A program made the position numbers and the translations under genes. 64,000 nucleotides of DNA from Roseitalea sp. (GTDB taxonomy: Bacteria > Pseudomonadota > Alphaproteobacteria > Rhizobiales > Rhizobiaceae): NCBI GenBank assembly GCA_017642895.1, contig JAEPON010000001.1, positions 1 through 64,000 of the forward strand, given 5' to 3'. Every line of letters starts with the position of its first letter. Position 1 is the first letter of the stretch. The notes beneath the pieces are model-generated. The model saw only the letters and a program-made list of their open reading frames with translations, was not told the origin of the DNA and ran no database searches. This document shows, in pieces, positions 30,653 to 42,886 of the stretch.

Positions 30653-32740
30653 ATGGCCCTGATCAAGGTTGACGGCAAGGAAATCGAGGTCCCGGACCAC
30701 TACACGCTGCTGCAGGCGTGCGAGGAGGCCGGCGCCGAGATCCCGCGCTTTTGCTATCATGAGCGCCTGTCGATCGCCGGCAATTGCCGCATGTGTCTTG
30801 TCGAGGTGAAGGGCGGGCCGCCCAAGCCGGCCGCCTCGTGCGCCATGGGCGTGCGCGACCTGCGCCCCGGGCCCGAAGGCCAGCCGCCCGAAGTCTTCAC
30901 CAACACGCCGATGGTCAAGAAGGCCCGCGAAGGCGTCATGGAATTCCTGCTGATCAACCATCCGCTGGACTGCCCGATCTGTGATCAGGGCGGCGAATGC
31001 GACTTGCAGGACCAGGCGATGGCCTATGGCATCGATTCCTCGCGCTTCCAGGAGAACAAGCGCGCCGTCGAGGACAAATATATCGGGCCGCTCGTCAAGA
31101 CGATCATGACGCGCTGCATCCACTGCACGCGCTGCGTCCGCTTTACCACCGAAGTGGCCGGCATTTCCGAACTGGGCCTGATCGGCCGCGGCGAGGATGC
31201 TGAGATCACCACCTATCTCGAACAGGCCATGACCAGCGAACTGCAGGGCAATGTGATCGATCTTTGCCCGGTTGGTGCGCTCACCTCGCGCCCCTATGCG
31301 TTCCAGGCCCGCCCGTGGGAGTTGACCAAGACCGAATCGGTCGACGTGATGGACGCGGTCGGCTCGGCGATCCGGGTCGATACGCGCGGCAAGGAAGTCA
31401 AACGCATCATGCCGCGCGTCAACGAAGCGGTGAACGAGGAGTGGATCTCCGACAAGACGCGCTTCATCTGGGACGGGCTGCGCACCCAGCGGCTCGACCG
31501 GCCCTATGTGCGCGGCGGCGATGGCAAGTTGAAGCCTGCTTCGTGGAGCGAGGCGTTCGGCGCGATCAAAGCGGCGCTCGATGGCAAGCCGGGTGAGACG
31601 ATCGGCGCCGTCGCCGGCGACCTTGCCGGCGTCGAGGAAATGTTCGCGCTCAAGGCGCTGATGGAGAGCCTCGGTTCGGCCAGCATCGATTGCCGCCAGG
31701 ACGGCGCCGCGCTCGATCCGGCGCGGGGCCGCGCTTCCTACATCTTCAATACCACCATCGACGGCATCGAGGATGCCGATGCCATCCTGATCGTCGGCGC
31801 CAATCCGCGTTTTGAGGCGTCGGTCCTGAATGCCCGTATCCGCAAGGCGTGGCGCGCCGCACCGCTGCCAATCGGCGTGATCGGCGACATGGGCGATCTG
31901 CGCTACGATTACGAGACGCTGGGCGCTGGACCCGAAACGCTCAAGGACCTGGTTGACGGCAACCACAAGTTTGCGGCCAAGCTGAAAAAGGCCAAGCGTC
32001 CACTGATCATTGTCGGACAGGGCGCGATCGCGCGCGGCGACGGTGCCGCGGTGCTTGGCCTTGCGGCAAAACTGGCCGATCAGGTCGGCGCGGTATCGGA
32101 CGACTGGAACGGCTTTTCGGTTCTCCACACCGCCGCCGCGCGTGTTGGCGGGCTCGATCTGGGCTTTGTGCCGGGCGAGGGCGGTCTGAACGCGGCCAGG
32201 ATGGTCGCCGACACCGATGTCCTGTTCCTGCTCGGCGCCGACGAACTCGACCTGCGCAAGCGGAAAGAGGGCGCCACGACCATTTATATCGGCACCCATG
32301 GCGATGTCGGCGCGCACCATGCCGACATCATCCTACCCGCTGCCGCCTACACGGAGAAATCGGCGATCTACGTCAACACCGAAGGCCGCGTTCAGGTGAC
32401 CAACCGGGCCGGTTTCGCACCCGGCGACGCGCGTGAGGACTGGGCGATCTTGCGGGCCCTGTCCGATGTGGTCGGCCACAGACTGCCGTTCGATTCGCTG
32501 GGCCAGTTGCGGGCCAAACTGTTTGAGACGCATCCGCATTTCGCCAATGTCGGCGCTATCGAGCCGGGCCTTGCGTCCGACATCCGGGCCTTGGCCAAAA
32601 AGGGTGGGCGTCTGGGCAAATCGGCATTTGCATCGCCGGTCAAAGACTTCTATCTGACCAACCCGATAGCGCGCGCATCGGCCGTCATGGCCGAATGCTC
32701 GTCTTTGGCGCGCAAGGGTTTTGCGGAAGCAGCGGAATGA
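30653..32740 (+). CDS. nuoG: NADH-quinone oxidoreductase subunit G
   Basis: A 695-residue 75-kDa subunit. The N-terminal ferredoxin-like domain binds [2Fe-2S] ([19 protein letters not shown]). The His-Cys motif [18 protein letters not shown] and the two-cluster region [10 protein letters not shown] follow. The rest is a molybdopterin-oxidoreductase-like fold that has lost the cofactor. GGAAGG precedes the ATG. It carries electrons from NuoF towards NuoI. Confidence 0.96.
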   Translation: MALIKVDGKEIEVPDHYTLLQACEEAGAEIPRFCYHERLSIAGNCRMCLVEVKGGPPKPAASCAMGVRDLRPGPEGQPPEVFTNTPMVKKAREGVMEFLLINHPLDCPICDQGGECDLQDQAMAYGIDSSRFQENKRAVEDKYIGPLVKTIMTRCIHCTRCVRFTTEVAGISELGLIGRGEDAEITTYLEQAMTSELQGNVIDLCPVGALTSRPYAFQARPWELTKTESVDVMDAVGSAIRVDTRGKEVKRIMPRVNEAVNEEWISDKTRFIWDGLRTQRLDRPYVRGGDGKLKPASWSEAFGAIKAALDGKPGETIGAVAGDLAGVEEMFALKALMESLGSASIDCRQDGAALDPARGRASYIFNTTIDGIEDADAILIVGANPRFEASVLNARIRKAWRAAPLPIGVIGDMGDLRYDYETLGAGPETLKDLVDGNHKFAAKLKKAKRPLIIVGQGAIARGDGAAVLGLAAKLADQVGAVSDDWNGFSVLHTAAARVGGLDLGFVPGEGGLNAARMVADTDVLFLLGADELDLRKRKEGATTIYIGTHGDVGAHHADIILPAAAYTEKSAIYVNTEGRVQVTNRAGFAPGDAREDWAILRALSDVVGHRLPFDSLGQLRAKLFETHPHFANVGAIEPGLASDIRALAKKGGRLGKSAFASPVKDFYLTNPIARASAVMAECSSLARKGFAEAAE

Positions 32741-32776
32741 ACGGTGTGACAGCCATGATGGAACGGACCACCGGCC

Positions 32777-33811
32777 ATGTTTGAAACCTACGTGCTTCCC
32801 GGCATCCTGATCCTTGCCCATTCGCTGGCGCTGCTGGTGGTGCTTCTCGTCTTCACCGCCTTCATCCTTTACGCCGACCGGAAGATCTGGGCCGCCGTCA
32901 TGTCGCGCAGGGGCCCCAACGTCGTCGGCCCCTTTGGCCTTCTGCAGTCCTTTGCCGATCTTTTGAAGTTCGTCATCAAGGAACCGATCATCCCGTCGGG
33001 CGCCAACAAGGGCATCTTCCTGCTCGCGCCCCTGGTCTCCGCGGTTCTGGCACTCGCCGCATGGGCGGTCATTCCCGTTCAGCAGGGATGGGCCGTCGCC
33101 AACATCAATGTCGGCATCCTCTTCGTCTTCGCGGTCTCGGCCCTCGAGGTCTATGGCGTGATCATGGCCGGCTGGGCCTCGAACTCGAAATATCCCTTCC
33201 TGGGCGCATTGCGCTCGGCTGCCCAGATGGTCTCCTACGAAGTTTCCATCGGTTTCGTCATTGTCACGGTGCTGCTGCTGGTCGGCTCGCTCAACCTGAC
33301 GGACATCGTGTTGTCCCAACAGGACGGGCTTGGCACGCGTCTGGGCCTGCCCAACTCGTTCCTCGACTGGCACTGGCTGGGCCTGTTCCCGATGTTCGTC
33401 ATCTTCTTCATTTCGGCACTGGCCGAGACGAACCGCCCGCCCTTCGATCTGGTCGAGGCCGAATCCGAACTCGTCGCCGGGCACATGATCGAATATTCCT
33501 CGACGCCCTACATGCTGTTCATGCTCGGCGAATATATCGCCATCCTCTTGATGTGCGCGCTGACGGTGATCCTGTTCATGGGTGGGTGGCTGCCGCCGTT
33601 CGATTTCGCGCCCTTCACCTGGCTCCCGGGCGTCTTCTGGTTCATGTTCAAGCTGTGCCTGGTCTTCTTCATGTTCGCCATGGTGAAGACAATCGTGCCG
33701 CGCTATCGCTACGACCAATTGATGCGGCTTGGCTGGAAGGTCTTCCTGCCTATTTCATTGTTCATGGTGGTGGCCACCGCCGCCTTCCTCAAGCTGACCG
33801 GCTGGGCATAA
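32777..33811 (+). CDS. nuoH: NADH-quinone oxidoreductase subunit H
   Basis: A 344-residue membrane subunit with about eight helices. It forms the entrance of the quinone site and the link between the peripheral and membrane arms. Family motifs: ERKIWA-like [20 protein letters not shown], the [11 protein letters not shown] block, and the acidic loop [29 protein letters not shown]. It lies between nuoG and nuoI, in standard order. Confidence 0.97.
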   Translation: MFETYVLPGILILAHSLALLVVLLVFTAFILYADRKIWAAVMSRRGPNVVGPFGLLQSFADLLKFVIKEPIIPSGANKGIFLLAPLVSAVLALAAWAVIPVQQGWAVANINVGILFVFAVSALEVYGVIMAGWASNSKYPFLGALRSAAQMVSYEVSIGFVIVTVLLLVGSLNLTDIVLSQQDGLGTRLGLPNSFLDWHWLGLFPMFVIFFISALAETNRPPFDLVEAESELVAGHMIEYSSTPYMLFMLGEYIAILLMCALTVILFMGGWLPPFDFAPFTWLPGVFWFMFKLCLVFFMFAMVKTIVPRYRYDQLMRLGWKVFLPISLFMVVATAAFLKLTGWA

Positions 33812-33826
33812 GGAGGCAACGACCCG

Positions 33827-34318
33827 ATGAGCACATTCGCACAAGCCGCCAAGTCGCTGCTACTGGCCGAGTTCGTAAGCGCCTTTTTTCTGGCGATGCG
33901 CCGGTTCGTCGCGCCCAAGGCAACGATCAACTACCCGCACGAGAAGGGCAAGCTGAGCCCGCGCTTCAGGGGCGAGCACGCGCTGCGCCGCTACCCCAAT
34001 GGCGAGGAACGCTGCATTGCATGCAAACTGTGCGAGGCGATCTGCCCGGCCCAGGCCATCACGATCGAAGCCGGCCCGCGCCGCAATGACGGCACCCGGC
34101 GCACGGTGCGCTACGACATTGACATGGTCAAATGCATCTATTGCGGCTTTTGTCAGGAAGCCTGTCCGGTCGATGCGATCGTTGAGGGACCCAATTTCGA
34201 GTTCGCCACGGAAACCCGCGAAGAACTCTACTACGACAAGGAAAAACTGCTGGCCAACGGGGACCGGTGGGAACGCGAGATCGCCCGCAACATGGCGCTC
34301 GACGCACCCTACCGCTAG
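33827..34318 (+). CDS. nuoI: NADH-quinone oxidoreductase subunit I
   Basis: A 163-residue ferredoxin-like subunit holding clusters N6a and N6b. The two 8Fe-type motifs are [19 protein letters not shown] and [16 protein letters not shown]. The N-terminal amphipathic segment lies along the membrane. It passes electrons from NuoG to NuoB. AGGAGG lies ahead of the ATG. A 111-base gap without recognisable features separates it from nuoJ. Confidence 0.97.
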   Translation: MSTFAQAAKSLLLAEFVSAFFLAMRRFVAPKATINYPHEKGKLSPRFRGEHALRRYPNGEERCIACKLCEAICPAQAITIEAGPRRNDGTRRTVRYDIDMVKCIYCGFCQEACPVDAIVEGPNFEFATETREELYYDKEKLLANGDRWEREIARNMALDAPYR

Positions 34319-34429
34319 CCGGCCGGCACAACGACAACAACAGGGGCGCCGCGTTCAACCAAATGCGTCTGGCCCCGAAAAGCCGGGACTGCTAGAGGGC
34401 AGCCGGCAGATCATCGATCGGGGGAACAC

Positions 34430-35056
34430 ATGCTGTTGACCGGCCTCGCAGCGGCGTTCTTTTACATGTTCGCATTCATTGCGGTCGCCAGCTCCGTCAT
34501 GGTGGTGGTGGCGCGCAACCCCGTGCATTCGGTCCTCTATCTCATCCTGACCTTCTTCAACGCCTCAGCCCTGTTCGTGCTGACGGGCGCAGAGTTCCTC
34601 GGCATGATCCTTCTGGCGGTCTATGTCGGCGCCGTCGCGGTCCTGTTCCTGTTCGTCGTCATGATGCTCGAGGTGAACCGTGTGTCCTTCGCCAAGGGCG
34701 TCGCGCAATATGCGCCGATCGGCGTTCTGGTCGGCATCGTCATTGCCGCCCAGCTTCTGATCGTCGTGATCGGCCAGTCGCTTGCCATCGAACCATCCGG
34801 CACGCCTGCGCTGCCGACACCCGATCCGGCGGCGCGCCCCAACACGGCCGCGCTCGGCGATGTCCTCTACACGGACTATGTCTACTTCTTCCAGATCGCG
34901 GGCCTTGTGCTCTTGGTCGCCATGATCGGTGCGATCGTTTTGACGCTGCGCGATCCGCGCCCGCACATCAAGCGTCAGAACATTGGCGAACAGGTCGCCC
35001 GCGATCCCGAAAAGGCGGTCGAGCTTGTCGATGCGGAAAGCGGCAAGGGACTTTGA
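34430..35056 (+). CDS. nuoJ: NADH-quinone oxidoreductase subunit J
   Basis: A 208-residue membrane subunit with five predicted helices. The third helix carries the conserved [28 protein letters not shown] region, which contains the pi-bulge implicated in coupling. It is somewhat longer than the E. coli protein because of a polar C-terminal tail. GGGGGAACAC precedes the ATG. Confidence 0.95.
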   Translation: MLLTGLAAAFFYMFAFIAVASSVMVVVARNPVHSVLYLILTFFNASALFVLTGAEFLGMILLAVYVGAVAVLFLFVVMMLEVNRVSFAKGVAQYAPIGVLVGIVIAAQLLIVVIGQSLAIEPSGTPALPTPDPAARPNTAALGDVLYTDYVYFFQIAGLVLLVAMIGAIVLTLRDPRPHIKRQNIGEQVARDPEKAVELVDAESGKGL

Positions 35057-35066
35057 GACCAATCAC

Positions 35067-35381
35067 ATGACCATCACCATTGCCATTGCCCACTACCTGA
35101 CCGTTTCCGCGCTGATGTTCGTCATCGGCATCTTCGGCATCTTCCTGAACCGGAAGTCCGTCATCGTCATCCTGATGAGCGTCGAACTGATCCTGCTGGC
35201 GGTGAACATCAATTTCGTCGCCTTTTCGGCGCACCTGCAGGATCTGGTCGGCCAGGTCTTCGCGCTGTTCGTCCTGACCGTCGCGGCCGCCGAGGCGGCC
35301 ATCGGTCTTGCCATTCTCGTCGTCTTCTTCCGCAATCGCGGCTCGATCGCCGTCGAAGACGTCAACATGATGAAGGGCTGA
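35067..35381 (+). CDS. nuoK: NADH-quinone oxidoreductase subunit K
   Basis: A 104-residue three-helix membrane subunit related to MrpC. The glutamates needed for proton transfer lie in [15 protein letters not shown] and [13 protein letters not shown]. The ATG at 35067 matches the family start (MTITIAHYL-like), ten bases after nuoJ; the longer open frame overlaps nuoJ and is rejected. Confidence 0.97.
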   Translation: MTITIAIAHYLTVSALMFVIGIFGIFLNRKSVIVILMSVELILLAVNINFVAFSAHLQDLVGQVFALFVLTVAAAEAAIGLAILVVFFRNRGSIAVEDVNMMKG

Positions 35382-35389
35382 TCGCACCC

Positions 35390-37399
35390 ATGTATCACGC
35401 CATCGTCTTCCTGCCGCTTCTGGGCGCGCTGATTGCCGGCTTCGGCGGCCGCGCGCTGGGTGCCAAAGCCTGCGAATACATCACCTCCGGCTTTCTGGTG
35501 ATCGCTGCCATCCTGTCCTGGATCGCGCTGATCACGGTCGGCTTTTCGGAAGCCGAGCCGCGCACCGTTCAGGTCATGCGCTTCATCGGGTCCGGCAATC
35601 TGGATGTCGATTGGGCGTTCCGCATCGACACATTGACCGTCGTCATGCTGGTCGTCGTCAACACGGTCTCGTCTTTGGTGCACATCTATTCGATCGGCTA
35701 CATGCATCACGATCCGCACCGGCCGCGCTTCTTTGCCTATCTGTCGCTCTTCACCTTCGCCATGCTGATGCTGGTGACGGCCGACAATCTGGTCCAGATG
35801 TTCTTCGGCTGGGAGGGCGTCGGTCTCGCTTCCTATCTGCTGATCGGTTTCTGGTACAAGAAGGCCTCGGCCAACAACGCCGCCATGAAGGCCTTCATTG
35901 TCAACAGGGTCGGGGATTTCGGCTTCATCCTGGGCATTTTCGGCGTGTTCGTGCTGTTCGGCTCGGTCAATTTCGACACGATCTTCGCCAATGCGGCCGC
36001 TTTCGCGCCGGTTGATGGCGAAGCCTCCGAAGCCGCGCGCGAGGTGCTGTTCACCTTCCTGTGGATGGACCTGACCGCCGGCGAAGCGCTGACCGTCGTC
36101 TGCCTGCTCCTGTTCCTGGGTGCGATGGGCAAGTCGGCGCAGTTCCTGCTACACACCTGGCTGCCCGACGCCATGGAAGGCCCGACGCCGGTCTCCGCGC
36201 TGATCCACGCCGCAACGATGGTCACCGCCGGCGTCTTCATGGTCGCGCGCCTGTCGCCGATCTTCGAATTCTCGCCCGATGCGCTGACCGTCGTGACGAT
36301 TGTCGGCGCGATCACCGCCTTCTTTGCGGCGACCGTTGGTCTGGTCCAGAACGACATCAAGCGCGTGATCGCCTATTCGACCTGTTCGCAGCTTGGCTAC
36401 ATGTTCGTCGCGCTCGGCGTCGGCGCTTATGGCGCGGCGATGTTCCACCTCTTCACCCATGCCTTCTTCAAGGCGCTCCTGTTCCTGGGCGCCGGCTCGG
36501 TCATCCACGCGGTCTCCGACGAGCAGGACATGCGCAAGATGGGCGGGCTGCGCAAACACATCCCGATGACCTACTGGATGATGATCATCGGCACGATCGC
36601 GCTGACCGGTGTCGGCATTCCGGGCACTTATATCGGCACGGCCGGTTTCTTCTCGAAGGACGCGATCATCGAGAGCGCCTTTGTCGGCCACAACGCGGCC
36701 GCCGGCTTTGCCTTCGGCATGCTGCTGATCGCCGCCGTCTTCACCTCCTTCTACTCCTGGCGGCTGATCTTCATGACCTTCCACGGCAAGCCGCGCGCCA
36801 CCGCCGATGTGATGCACCATGTCCATGAATCGCCGCCCGTGATGCTGGTGCCGCTCTATATCCTCGCCGTCGGCGCGCTGTTGTCGGGCTTTGTCTTCTA
36901 TTCCGCCTTTGTCGGCCACGGCCATCATGAGGGCTGGTACAACGACTTCTTCCGCACAGCACTGTTCGCCGGTCCGGACAACCACATTCTTGAAGAGTTC
37001 CACGAAGTCGCCTTCTGGGTGAAAGCGAGCCCGGCGGTCGCCATGCTGCTCGGCCTCGTCACGGCCTGGTACATGTATATCCGCTCGCCCGAAACGCCGG
37101 TGGAACTGGCGCGCCAGCATCGCGGCCTGTATCAGTTCCTGCTCAACAAATGGTACTTTGACGAGCTTTACGACTTCCTTTTCGTCAATCCCGCCAAGCG
37201 GCTGGGCACCTTCTTGTGGAAGCGCGGCGACGGCTGGCTGATCGACGGGTTCGGACCCAACGGCCTGGCAAAACGCGTCACCGACGTGACCGGCCGCATG
37301 GTCCGTCTGCAGACCGGCTATCTCTATCACTACGCCTTTGCGATGATGATCGGCCTTGCCGCGCTCATCACATGGATGATGCTCAGAGGAGCCCTGTGA
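35390..37399 (+). CDS. nuoL: NADH-quinone oxidoreductase subunit L
   Basis: A 669-residue antiporter-like proton-pumping subunit with about 16 helices. The central block [21 protein letters not shown] and the later [27 protein letters not shown] carry the key Glu and Lys residues. [14 protein letters not shown] follows. The C-terminal part contains the long lateral helix region that spans the membrane arm. The stop overlaps nuoM by one base (TGATG). Confidence 0.97.
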   Translation: MYHAIVFLPLLGALIAGFGGRALGAKACEYITSGFLVIAAILSWIALITVGFSEAEPRTVQVMRFIGSGNLDVDWAFRIDTLTVVMLVVVNTVSSLVHIYSIGYMHHDPHRPRFFAYLSLFTFAMLMLVTADNLVQMFFGWEGVGLASYLLIGFWYKKASANNAAMKAFIVNRVGDFGFILGIFGVFVLFGSVNFDTIFANAAAFAPVDGEASEAAREVLFTFLWMDLTAGEALTVVCLLLFLGAMGKSAQFLLHTWLPDAMEGPTPVSALIHAATMVTAGVFMVARLSPIFEFSPDALTVVTIVGAITAFFAATVGLVQNDIKRVIAYSTCSQLGYMFVALGVGAYGAAMFHLFTHAFFKALLFLGAGSVIHAVSDEQDMRKMGGLRKHIPMTYWMMIIGTIALTGVGIPGTYIGTAGFFSKDAIIESAFVGHNAAAGFAFGMLLIAAVFTSFYSWRLIFMTFHGKPRATADVMHHVHESPPVMLVPLYILAVGALLSGFVFYSAFVGHGHHEGWYNDFFRTALFAGPDNHILEEFHEVAFWVKASPAVAMLLGLVTAWYMYIRSPETPVELARQHRGLYQFLLNKWYFDELYDFLFVNPAKRLGTFLWKRGDGWLIDGFGPNGLAKRVTDVTGRMVRLQTGYLYHYAFAMMIGLAALITWMMLRGAL

Positions 37400-38919
37400 T
37401 GGCCGGCATGCCGCTGCTTTCGCTCGTCACCTTCCTGCCGTTGGTGGGTGTCCTCGTCATCTTCTTCATCTCCGACGAGACGGAACTGGGCCTGCGCAAC
37501 ATCCGCATGGTCGCGCTGCTGACGACGGTCTTCACCTTCCTCGTCTCGCTTTTGATCTGGGCCGGCTTCGACACGTCCAATCCCGGCTTCCAGTTCGTCG
37601 AAGAAGCGGCATGGCTTGGCGGCGGCCTGACCTACCGGATGGGCGTCGACGGCATTTCCATGCTGTTCGTCATCCTGACGACGTTCCTGATGCCGATCTG
37701 CATCCTGGCGAGCTGGGATGCCATCAAGGACCGCGTGAAGGCCTATATGCTCGCCTTCCTGATCCTCGAAACGCTGATGATCGGCGTCTTCTGCGCGCTC
37801 GATATCGTGCTGTTCTACGTCTTCTTCGAGGGTGGCCTGATCCCGATGTTCATCATCATCGGCGTGTGGGGCGGCAAGCGGCGGGTCTACGCCTCCTTCA
37901 AGTTCTTCCTCTACACGCTGCTCGGCTCGGTGCTGATGCTGCTGGCGATCATGGCCATGTACTGGGAAGCGGGGACGACCTCGATCCCCGAACTTCTGGC
38001 CCATGATTTCCCGCCGCAGATGCAGTTCTGGCTGTGGCTCGCCTTTTTTGCCTCGTTCGCGGTCAAGATGCCCATGTGGCCGGTGCACACCTGGCTGCCC
38101 GACGCCCACGTGGAGGCGCCGACGGCGGGCTCGGTGATCCTTGCCGGCGTCCTTTTGAAGCTCGGCGGCTACGGCTTCATCCGCTTTTCGCTGGCCATGT
38201 TCCCGCTCGCCTCGGCCGATCTGGCGTGGCTCGTCTTTGCCCTTTCAGTCATCGCCATCATCTACACCTCGCTGGTCGCGATGATGCAGCAGGACATGAA
38301 GAAGCTGATCGCCTATTCGTCGGTCGCCCATATGGGCTTTGTGACGATGGGCATCTTCGCCGCCAATGTGCAGGGCGTCGAGGGCGCGATCTTCCAGATG
38401 CTGTCGCACGGCCTTGTCTCCGGCGCGCTGTTCTTGTGTGTCGGCATCGTCTACGACCGGCTGCACACGCGCGAAATCGCCGCCTATGGCGGGCTGGTGC
38501 ATAACATGCCGGCCTATGCGGTGGTCTTCATGGTCTTCACCATGGCCAATGTCGGCCTGCCGGGCACATCGGGCTTTGTCGGCGAATTCCTGACGCTGAT
38601 GGGCCTGTTCCGGGTCAGCACATGGTTCGCGCTGTTTGCGGCAACCGGTGTGATCCTGTCGGCCGGCTATGCGCTGTGGCTCTACCGGCGCGTCATCTTC
38701 GGCGCGCTGGAGAAGGAAACGCTCAAATCGCTGCTCGACCTGACGACGCGCGAAAAAGTGCTGCTCTATCCGCTCGTCGTCCTGACCATCTTCTTCGGCG
38801 TCTATCCCGCGCCCGTCCTTGATGTGATCGGCCCGTCCGTCGAGGCGCTTCTTGTCGATTACAATGCGGCGCTCCAGGCGGCTGCCGCGGCCGGCGATGT
38901 CGCCGCGCAGATGAACTGA
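37399..38919 (+). CDS. nuoM: NADH-quinone oxidoreductase subunit M
   Basis: A 506-residue antiporter-like proton-pumping subunit with about 14 helices, starting at ATG 37399 in the nuoL stop. Key segments are [17 protein letters not shown] (conserved Glu), [28 protein letters not shown] (Lys) and [15 protein letters not shown]. The longer open frame into nuoL is spurious. Confidence 0.97.
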   Translation: MAGMPLLSLVTFLPLVGVLVIFFISDETELGLRNIRMVALLTTVFTFLVSLLIWAGFDTSNPGFQFVEEAAWLGGGLTYRMGVDGISMLFVILTTFLMPICILASWDAIKDRVKAYMLAFLILETLMIGVFCALDIVLFYVFFEGGLIPMFIIIGVWGGKRRVYASFKFFLYTLLGSVLMLLAIMAMYWEAGTTSIPELLAHDFPPQMQFWLWLAFFASFAVKMPMWPVHTWLPDAHVEAPTAGSVILAGVLLKLGGYGFIRFSLAMFPLASADLAWLVFALSVIAIIYTSLVAMMQQDMKKLIAYSSVAHMGFVTMGIFAANVQGVEGAIFQMLSHGLVSGALFLCVGIVYDRLHTREIAAYGGLVHNMPAYAVVFMVFTMANVGLPGTSGFVGEFLTLMGLFRVSTWFALFAATGVILSAGYALWLYRRVIFGALEKETLKSLLDLTTREKVLLYPLVVLTIFFGVYPAPVLDVIGPSVEALLVDYNAALQAAAAAGDVAAQMN

Positions 38920-38933
38920 ACGGATCGCACCCG

Positions 38934-40379
38934 ATGACCGCACAAGAACTCGCTCAAAGCCTTGTGATCGCAGCGCCGGAACTCCTGATCGCGGTCGGCG
39001 CGATGGCACTTCTCATGGTTGGGGTCTTCGTGCGCAAGGAAAGCGCCAACGCCATCGTCACTTCGCTGACCGTTGCGCTTCTGGTCGCGGCGCTTGGCTG
39101 GATGGTGTTCTTTGCGCCCATGGGCTCGGCCTTCGGCGATGCCTATGTGCATGATGCCTTCGCCTTCTTCATGAAGATGCTGGTGCTGATCGGCTCGATC
39201 GTCGCGCTCGTCATGTCGGTGGGTTTTGCCCGCGAGGAAAAGTTCGACCGGTTCGAATTCCCGATCCTGATCGCCCTGTCGACGCTCGGCATGATGCTGA
39301 TGGTGTCGGCCGACAATCTGCTGTCGCTCTACATGGCGCTCGAACTGCAGTCGCTGGCGCTCTATGTGATCGCCGCCATCAACCGCGACAGCACCCGGTC
39401 GACCGAAGCAGGGCTGAAATATTTCGTCCTGGGCGCACTGTCCTCCGGCATGATGCTGTACGGCATCTCGCTCATTTACGGCTTCACCGGCCATATCGGC
39501 TTCACCGAGATCGCCGCCGCCGTCACCGGCGGGGAACGCTCGATCGGCGTCCTGTTCGGTCTTGTCTTCCTGCTGACGGGGCTTGCCTTCAAGATTTCCG
39601 CCGTGCCGTTCCACATGTGGACGCCCGATGTCTATGAGGGGGCGCCGACGCCGGTCACCGCCTTCTTCGCCGCCGCGCCCAAAATGGCGGCGATGGCCAT
39701 GCTGGTGCGTGTCGTGATGGACGCCTTCCAGCCGGTGACGGCCGACTGGCAGCAGATCATCGTCTTCATTTCGATCGCCTCGATGGTGCTGGGCGCCTTC
39801 GCGGCCATCGGCCAGAGCAACATCAAGCGCCTGATGGCCTATTCGTCGATCGGCCATATGGGCTATGCGCTGGTCGGCCTTGCCGCCGGCACCGTGGCCG
39901 GCGTTCAGGGCGTCATGCTCTATATGGCGATCTATCTGGCCATGACGCTCGGCACGTTCGCCTTCATCCTCGCCATGCGGCGCAAGGATGAGGGCAATGT
40001 CGAACAGATCACCGATCTGGCCGGCTATGCCTCCAACAATCCGCTGATGGCGGCGATCCTGACCGCGCTGATGTTCTCGCTGGCCGGCATTCCGCCGCTC
40101 GCCGGCTTCTGGGGCAAATGGTACGTCTTCCTGGCCGCCGTCGAGGCGGGCCTGTGGCCGCTCGCCATCATCGGCGTGCTCGCCTCGGTGGTCGGCGCCT
40201 ATTACTATCTGCGGATCGTCAAGATCATGTGGTTCGACGAGGCCGAAGGCCGGTTCGTCGCGCCGGCCGGCGAATTGCGGCTGGTGATGGGCGTGAGCGG
40301 CGTGTTCGTTCTGGCCTATATCGTCTTCGGCGGGCCGATCGCCGCCTATGCCGAAGCGGCCGCGCGGACCTTCTTCTGA
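38934..40379 (+). CDS. nuoN: NADH-quinone oxidoreductase subunit N
   Basis: A 481-residue antiporter-like subunit with about 14 helices, the last gene of the complex I set. Conserved parts are [20 protein letters not shown] (Glu), [23 protein letters not shown] (Lys) and [17 protein letters not shown]. It is followed four bases later by birA on the same transcript. Confidence 0.97.
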   Translation: MTAQELAQSLVIAAPELLIAVGAMALLMVGVFVRKESANAIVTSLTVALLVAALGWMVFFAPMGSAFGDAYVHDAFAFFMKMLVLIGSIVALVMSVGFAREEKFDRFEFPILIALSTLGMMLMVSADNLLSLYMALELQSLALYVIAAINRDSTRSTEAGLKYFVLGALSSGMMLYGISLIYGFTGHIGFTEIAAAVTGGERSIGVLFGLVFLLTGLAFKISAVPFHMWTPDVYEGAPTPVTAFFAAAPKMAAMAMLVRVVMDAFQPVTADWQQIIVFISIASMVLGAFAAIGQSNIKRLMAYSSIGHMGYALVGLAAGTVAGVQGVMLYMAIYLAMTLGTFAFILAMRRKDEGNVEQITDLAGYASNNPLMAAILTALMFSLAGIPPLAGFWGKWYVFLAAVEAGLWPLAIIGVLASVVGAYYYLRIVKIMWFDEAEGRFVAPAGELRLVMGVSGVFVLAYIVFGGPIAAYAEAAARTFF

Positions 40380-40382
40380 CGC

Positions 40383-41210
40383 ATGTCCGAAACGCTCGTC
40401 TTTGAGCCGATCCCCGGTCTGCCGGACTGGCGCACCGCCCATGTGCCGAGCACGGGGTCGACCAATGCCGATCTTGCCGCCCTCGTGCGCGACGGCAGGG
40501 CGGGCGAGGGGCGGCTGTGGCTGACGGCCGGCGAACAGACGCAAGGGCGCGGCCGGCGCGGTCGGCCCTGGTCGTCGCCGCCCGGCAATTTTTTCGGCTC
40601 GCTCGCCCTGATCGATCCCGCTCCCGGCGATCGGATCGGCTTTCTGCCGCTGGTCACGGCGCTGGCGGTACGGGACGCCGTGGCCGCCGAACTGGGCGAG
40701 GCCGCCCCTGCCGTCGATCTCAAATGGCCCAATGATGTGCTGATCGATGGCGCCAAATGCTGCGGCATCCTGCTGGAAAGCCTGTCGGCACCGGACGGCG
40801 CGAACGCCGTCATTATCGGCTGCGGCATCAATGTGACGGCGCACCCCCTTGATACGCCCTATCCGGCGACCCATCTGCAGGCCCATCGGCCCGACGCGAC
40901 ATCGCATTCGCTGTTTCACCATCTGGTCGGTGCGTTTGCAGCCATCTTCGGCGATTGGAACCGCGGCCGGAATACGTCATCCATCCGCGAGCGCTGGCTG
41001 GGCCATGCGCGCGGCCGTGGTGATCGGCTGACCGTCACGCTCGACAATGCGTCCCATCAGGGCATCTTCGAGGATATCGACGCGGACGGATATCTGATCT
41101 TGCGCCTGCCGGACGGCACGTCCAAAGAGTTCGCGGCAGGCGATGTTTTCTTCAAACCACAAGGGCGGCAGCCGTCGCCCGCGCCGCTTGGCGGCAAAGG
41201 AACTTCATGA
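40383..41210 (+). CDS. birA: Biotin-[acetyl-CoA-carboxylase] ligase
   Basis: A 275-residue ligase that activates biotin with ATP and attaches it to the carboxyl carrier protein. The adenylate loop is QGRGRRGRPW, followed by DLKWPNDVLIDGAKCCGILLE and the IIGCGINV motif. It lacks the N-terminal helix-turn-helix of E. coli BirA, so it is an enzyme only and not a repressor. Its stop overlaps the rnj start (ATGA). The position after nuoN is typical for rhizobia. Confidence 0.94.
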   Translation: MSETLVFEPIPGLPDWRTAHVPSTGSTNADLAALVRDGRAGEGRLWLTAGEQTQGRGRRGRPWSSPPGNFFGSLALIDPAPGDRIGFLPLVTALAVRDAVAAELGEAAPAVDLKWPNDVLIDGAKCCGILLESLSAPDGANAVIIGCGINVTAHPLDTPYPATHLQAHRPDATSHSLFHHLVGAFAAIFGDWNRGRNTSSIRERWLGHARGRGDRLTVTLDNASHQGIFEDIDADGYLILRLPDGTSKEFAAGDVFFKPQGRQPSPAPLGGKGTS

Positions 41211-42877
41211 CTGAATTGGTATTTGTACCCCTGGGCGGTGTCGGCGAGATCGGCATGAACTTCGCCCTTTACGGATATGGCCCGAAGGAACGCCGGCAAT
41301 GGCTGGTTGTCGATTGCGGCGTGACCTTTCCCGGGCCGGACCTGCCGGGCGTCGATCTCGTGCTGCCCGACATCCGCTTCATCGAGGGCGAGCGCAAGAA
41401 CCTGGCCGGCATCGTCATCACCCACGCGCACGAGGACCATTACGGTGCGCTGCTGGCGCTCTATCAAAAACTGTCGCCGGACGGCGCGATGCCCGTCCAT
41501 ATGACGCCATTCGGTGCCGGCATGCTGGAGGCCAAGGCGCAGGGAGAAAGCGATGCGCCGAAAATACCGGTCGAAATCTACGATGGCGGCGAGCGTTTCA
41601 CGATCGGCCCGTTCGACATCGAGGCGATCGCCGTGACCCATTCGATCCCCGAACCGGTGTCGCTCGCCATTCGCACGCCGGCGGGTATGGTGCTGCACAC
41701 CGGCGACTGGAAGAATGACACCGATCCGGCGCTTGGTCCCTTGACCGACGAAGCGCGGTTCCGTGCGCTTGGTGACGAGGGCGTTCTGGCGCTGATCTGC
41801 GATTCCACCAACGCCATGCGCGAAGGGGAATCCCCGTCTGAACGGCAGGTTTCCGAAGGGCTTGCGGAGGTCATCAACAATGCTTCCGGTCGCGTCGCGG
41901 TGACGACCTTTTCGTCCAATGTCGGCCGCATCAAGTCGATCGCCGAGGCGGCCCAGACCGCCGGACGCCGCGTTCTGTTGATGGGCCGCTCAATGAAGCG
42001 CGTCGTCGATGTCGCGACCGATCTGGGCTATATGGACGGGCTGGAACCGTTCCTCGGCGAAGACGAGTTCGGCTATCTGCCGCGCAACGAGGTGGTGATC
42101 ATCTTGACCGGTTCGCAGGGTGAACCGCGCGCCGCGCTCGCCAAGCTCGGCCGCGACGAGATGCGCGACGTCAAGCTGACCGCCGGCGACACGGTCGTCT
42201 ATTCCTCGCGCACCATCCCCGGCAACGAAAAGGCCATTCTGGAAACCCAGAACCGGCTGATCGACATGGGCATCGAGGTGATCGAGGACACCGATGCTCT
42301 TGTTCACGTCTCCGGCCATCCGCGCCGCAACGAATTGCGGCAGATGTACAAATGGACGCGGCCGAAGATCGGCGTTCCCGTCCATGGCGAGGCCGCCCAT
42401 CTGGCCGCCCACGCACGGCTGATGCGCGAGGAGGGCATTGCCGATGTGATGGACGCGCGCAATGGCGACATGGTGCGGCTGGCGCCCGGCGCGCCGGAGA
42501 TCGTCGATGATGTGCCGCACGGGCAAATCTTCAAGGACGGCAAGATCATCGGCGACGATGATGCGGTCGGCGTCACCGACCGTCGCCGCCTCTCCTTTGC
42601 CGGCCATGTGTCGGTCTCGGTGATCTTGGACCGCAAGCAGGAGATCGCCACCGAGCCGCAGGTTGTCGCGGTCGGACTGCCGCGCGCCGATGCACATGGC
42701 GAGGACATGGAGGATGTCCTGTTCGAAGCCGTGGTTGGTGCCGTCGAAAGCATGCCGCGCGGACGCCGCAAGGACCTCGACGGCGTCGAGGACGCCGTTG
42801 ACCGGGCCGTACGGGCCGCCGCGCGCAACGCCTGGGGCAAAAAGCCGCTCGTGACGGTGCTGGTCGACCGGGTGTAG
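41207..42877 (+). CDS. rnj: Ribonuclease J
   Basis: A 556-residue metallo-beta-lactamase/beta-CASP nuclease with 5'-3' exonuclease and endonuclease activity on RNA. The zinc motif HAHEDHYGALL is near residue 75. Further metal ligands lie in HSIPEP and HTGDWK, and the beta-CASP motif is visible at FSSNVGRI and HVSGHPRRNELR. The C-terminal domain aids dimerisation. Alphaproteobacteria carry both RNase E and RNase J. It is coupled to birA by a four-base overlap. Confidence 0.95.
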   Translation: MTELVFVPLGGVGEIGMNFALYGYGPKERRQWLVVDCGVTFPGPDLPGVDLVLPDIRFIEGERKNLAGIVITHAHEDHYGALLALYQKLSPDGAMPVHMTPFGAGMLEAKAQGESDAPKIPVEIYDGGERFTIGPFDIEAIAVTHSIPEPVSLAIRTPAGMVLHTGDWKNDTDPALGPLTDEARFRALGDEGVLALICDSTNAMREGESPSERQVSEGLAEVINNASGRVAVTTFSSNVGRIKSIAEAAQTAGRRVLLMGRSMKRVVDVATDLGYMDGLEPFLGEDEFGYLPRNEVVIILTGSQGEPRAALAKLGRDEMRDVKLTAGDTVVYSSRTIPGNEKAILETQNRLIDMGIEVIEDTDALVHVSGHPRRNELRQMYKWTRPKIGVPVHGEAAHLAAHARLMREEGIADVMDARNGDMVRLAPGAPEIVDDVPHGQIFKDGKIIGDDDAVGVTDRRRLSFAGHVSVSVILDRKQEIATEPQVVAVGLPRADAHGEDMEDVLFEAVVGAVESMPRGRRKDLDGVEDAVDRAVRAAARNAWGKKPLVTVLVDRV

Positions 42878-42886
42878 GAAAAGGCC

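Noticed and set aside
29957..32320. A 787-codon frame antisense to nuoG.
   Set aside because: Same reasons as the other antisense frames.
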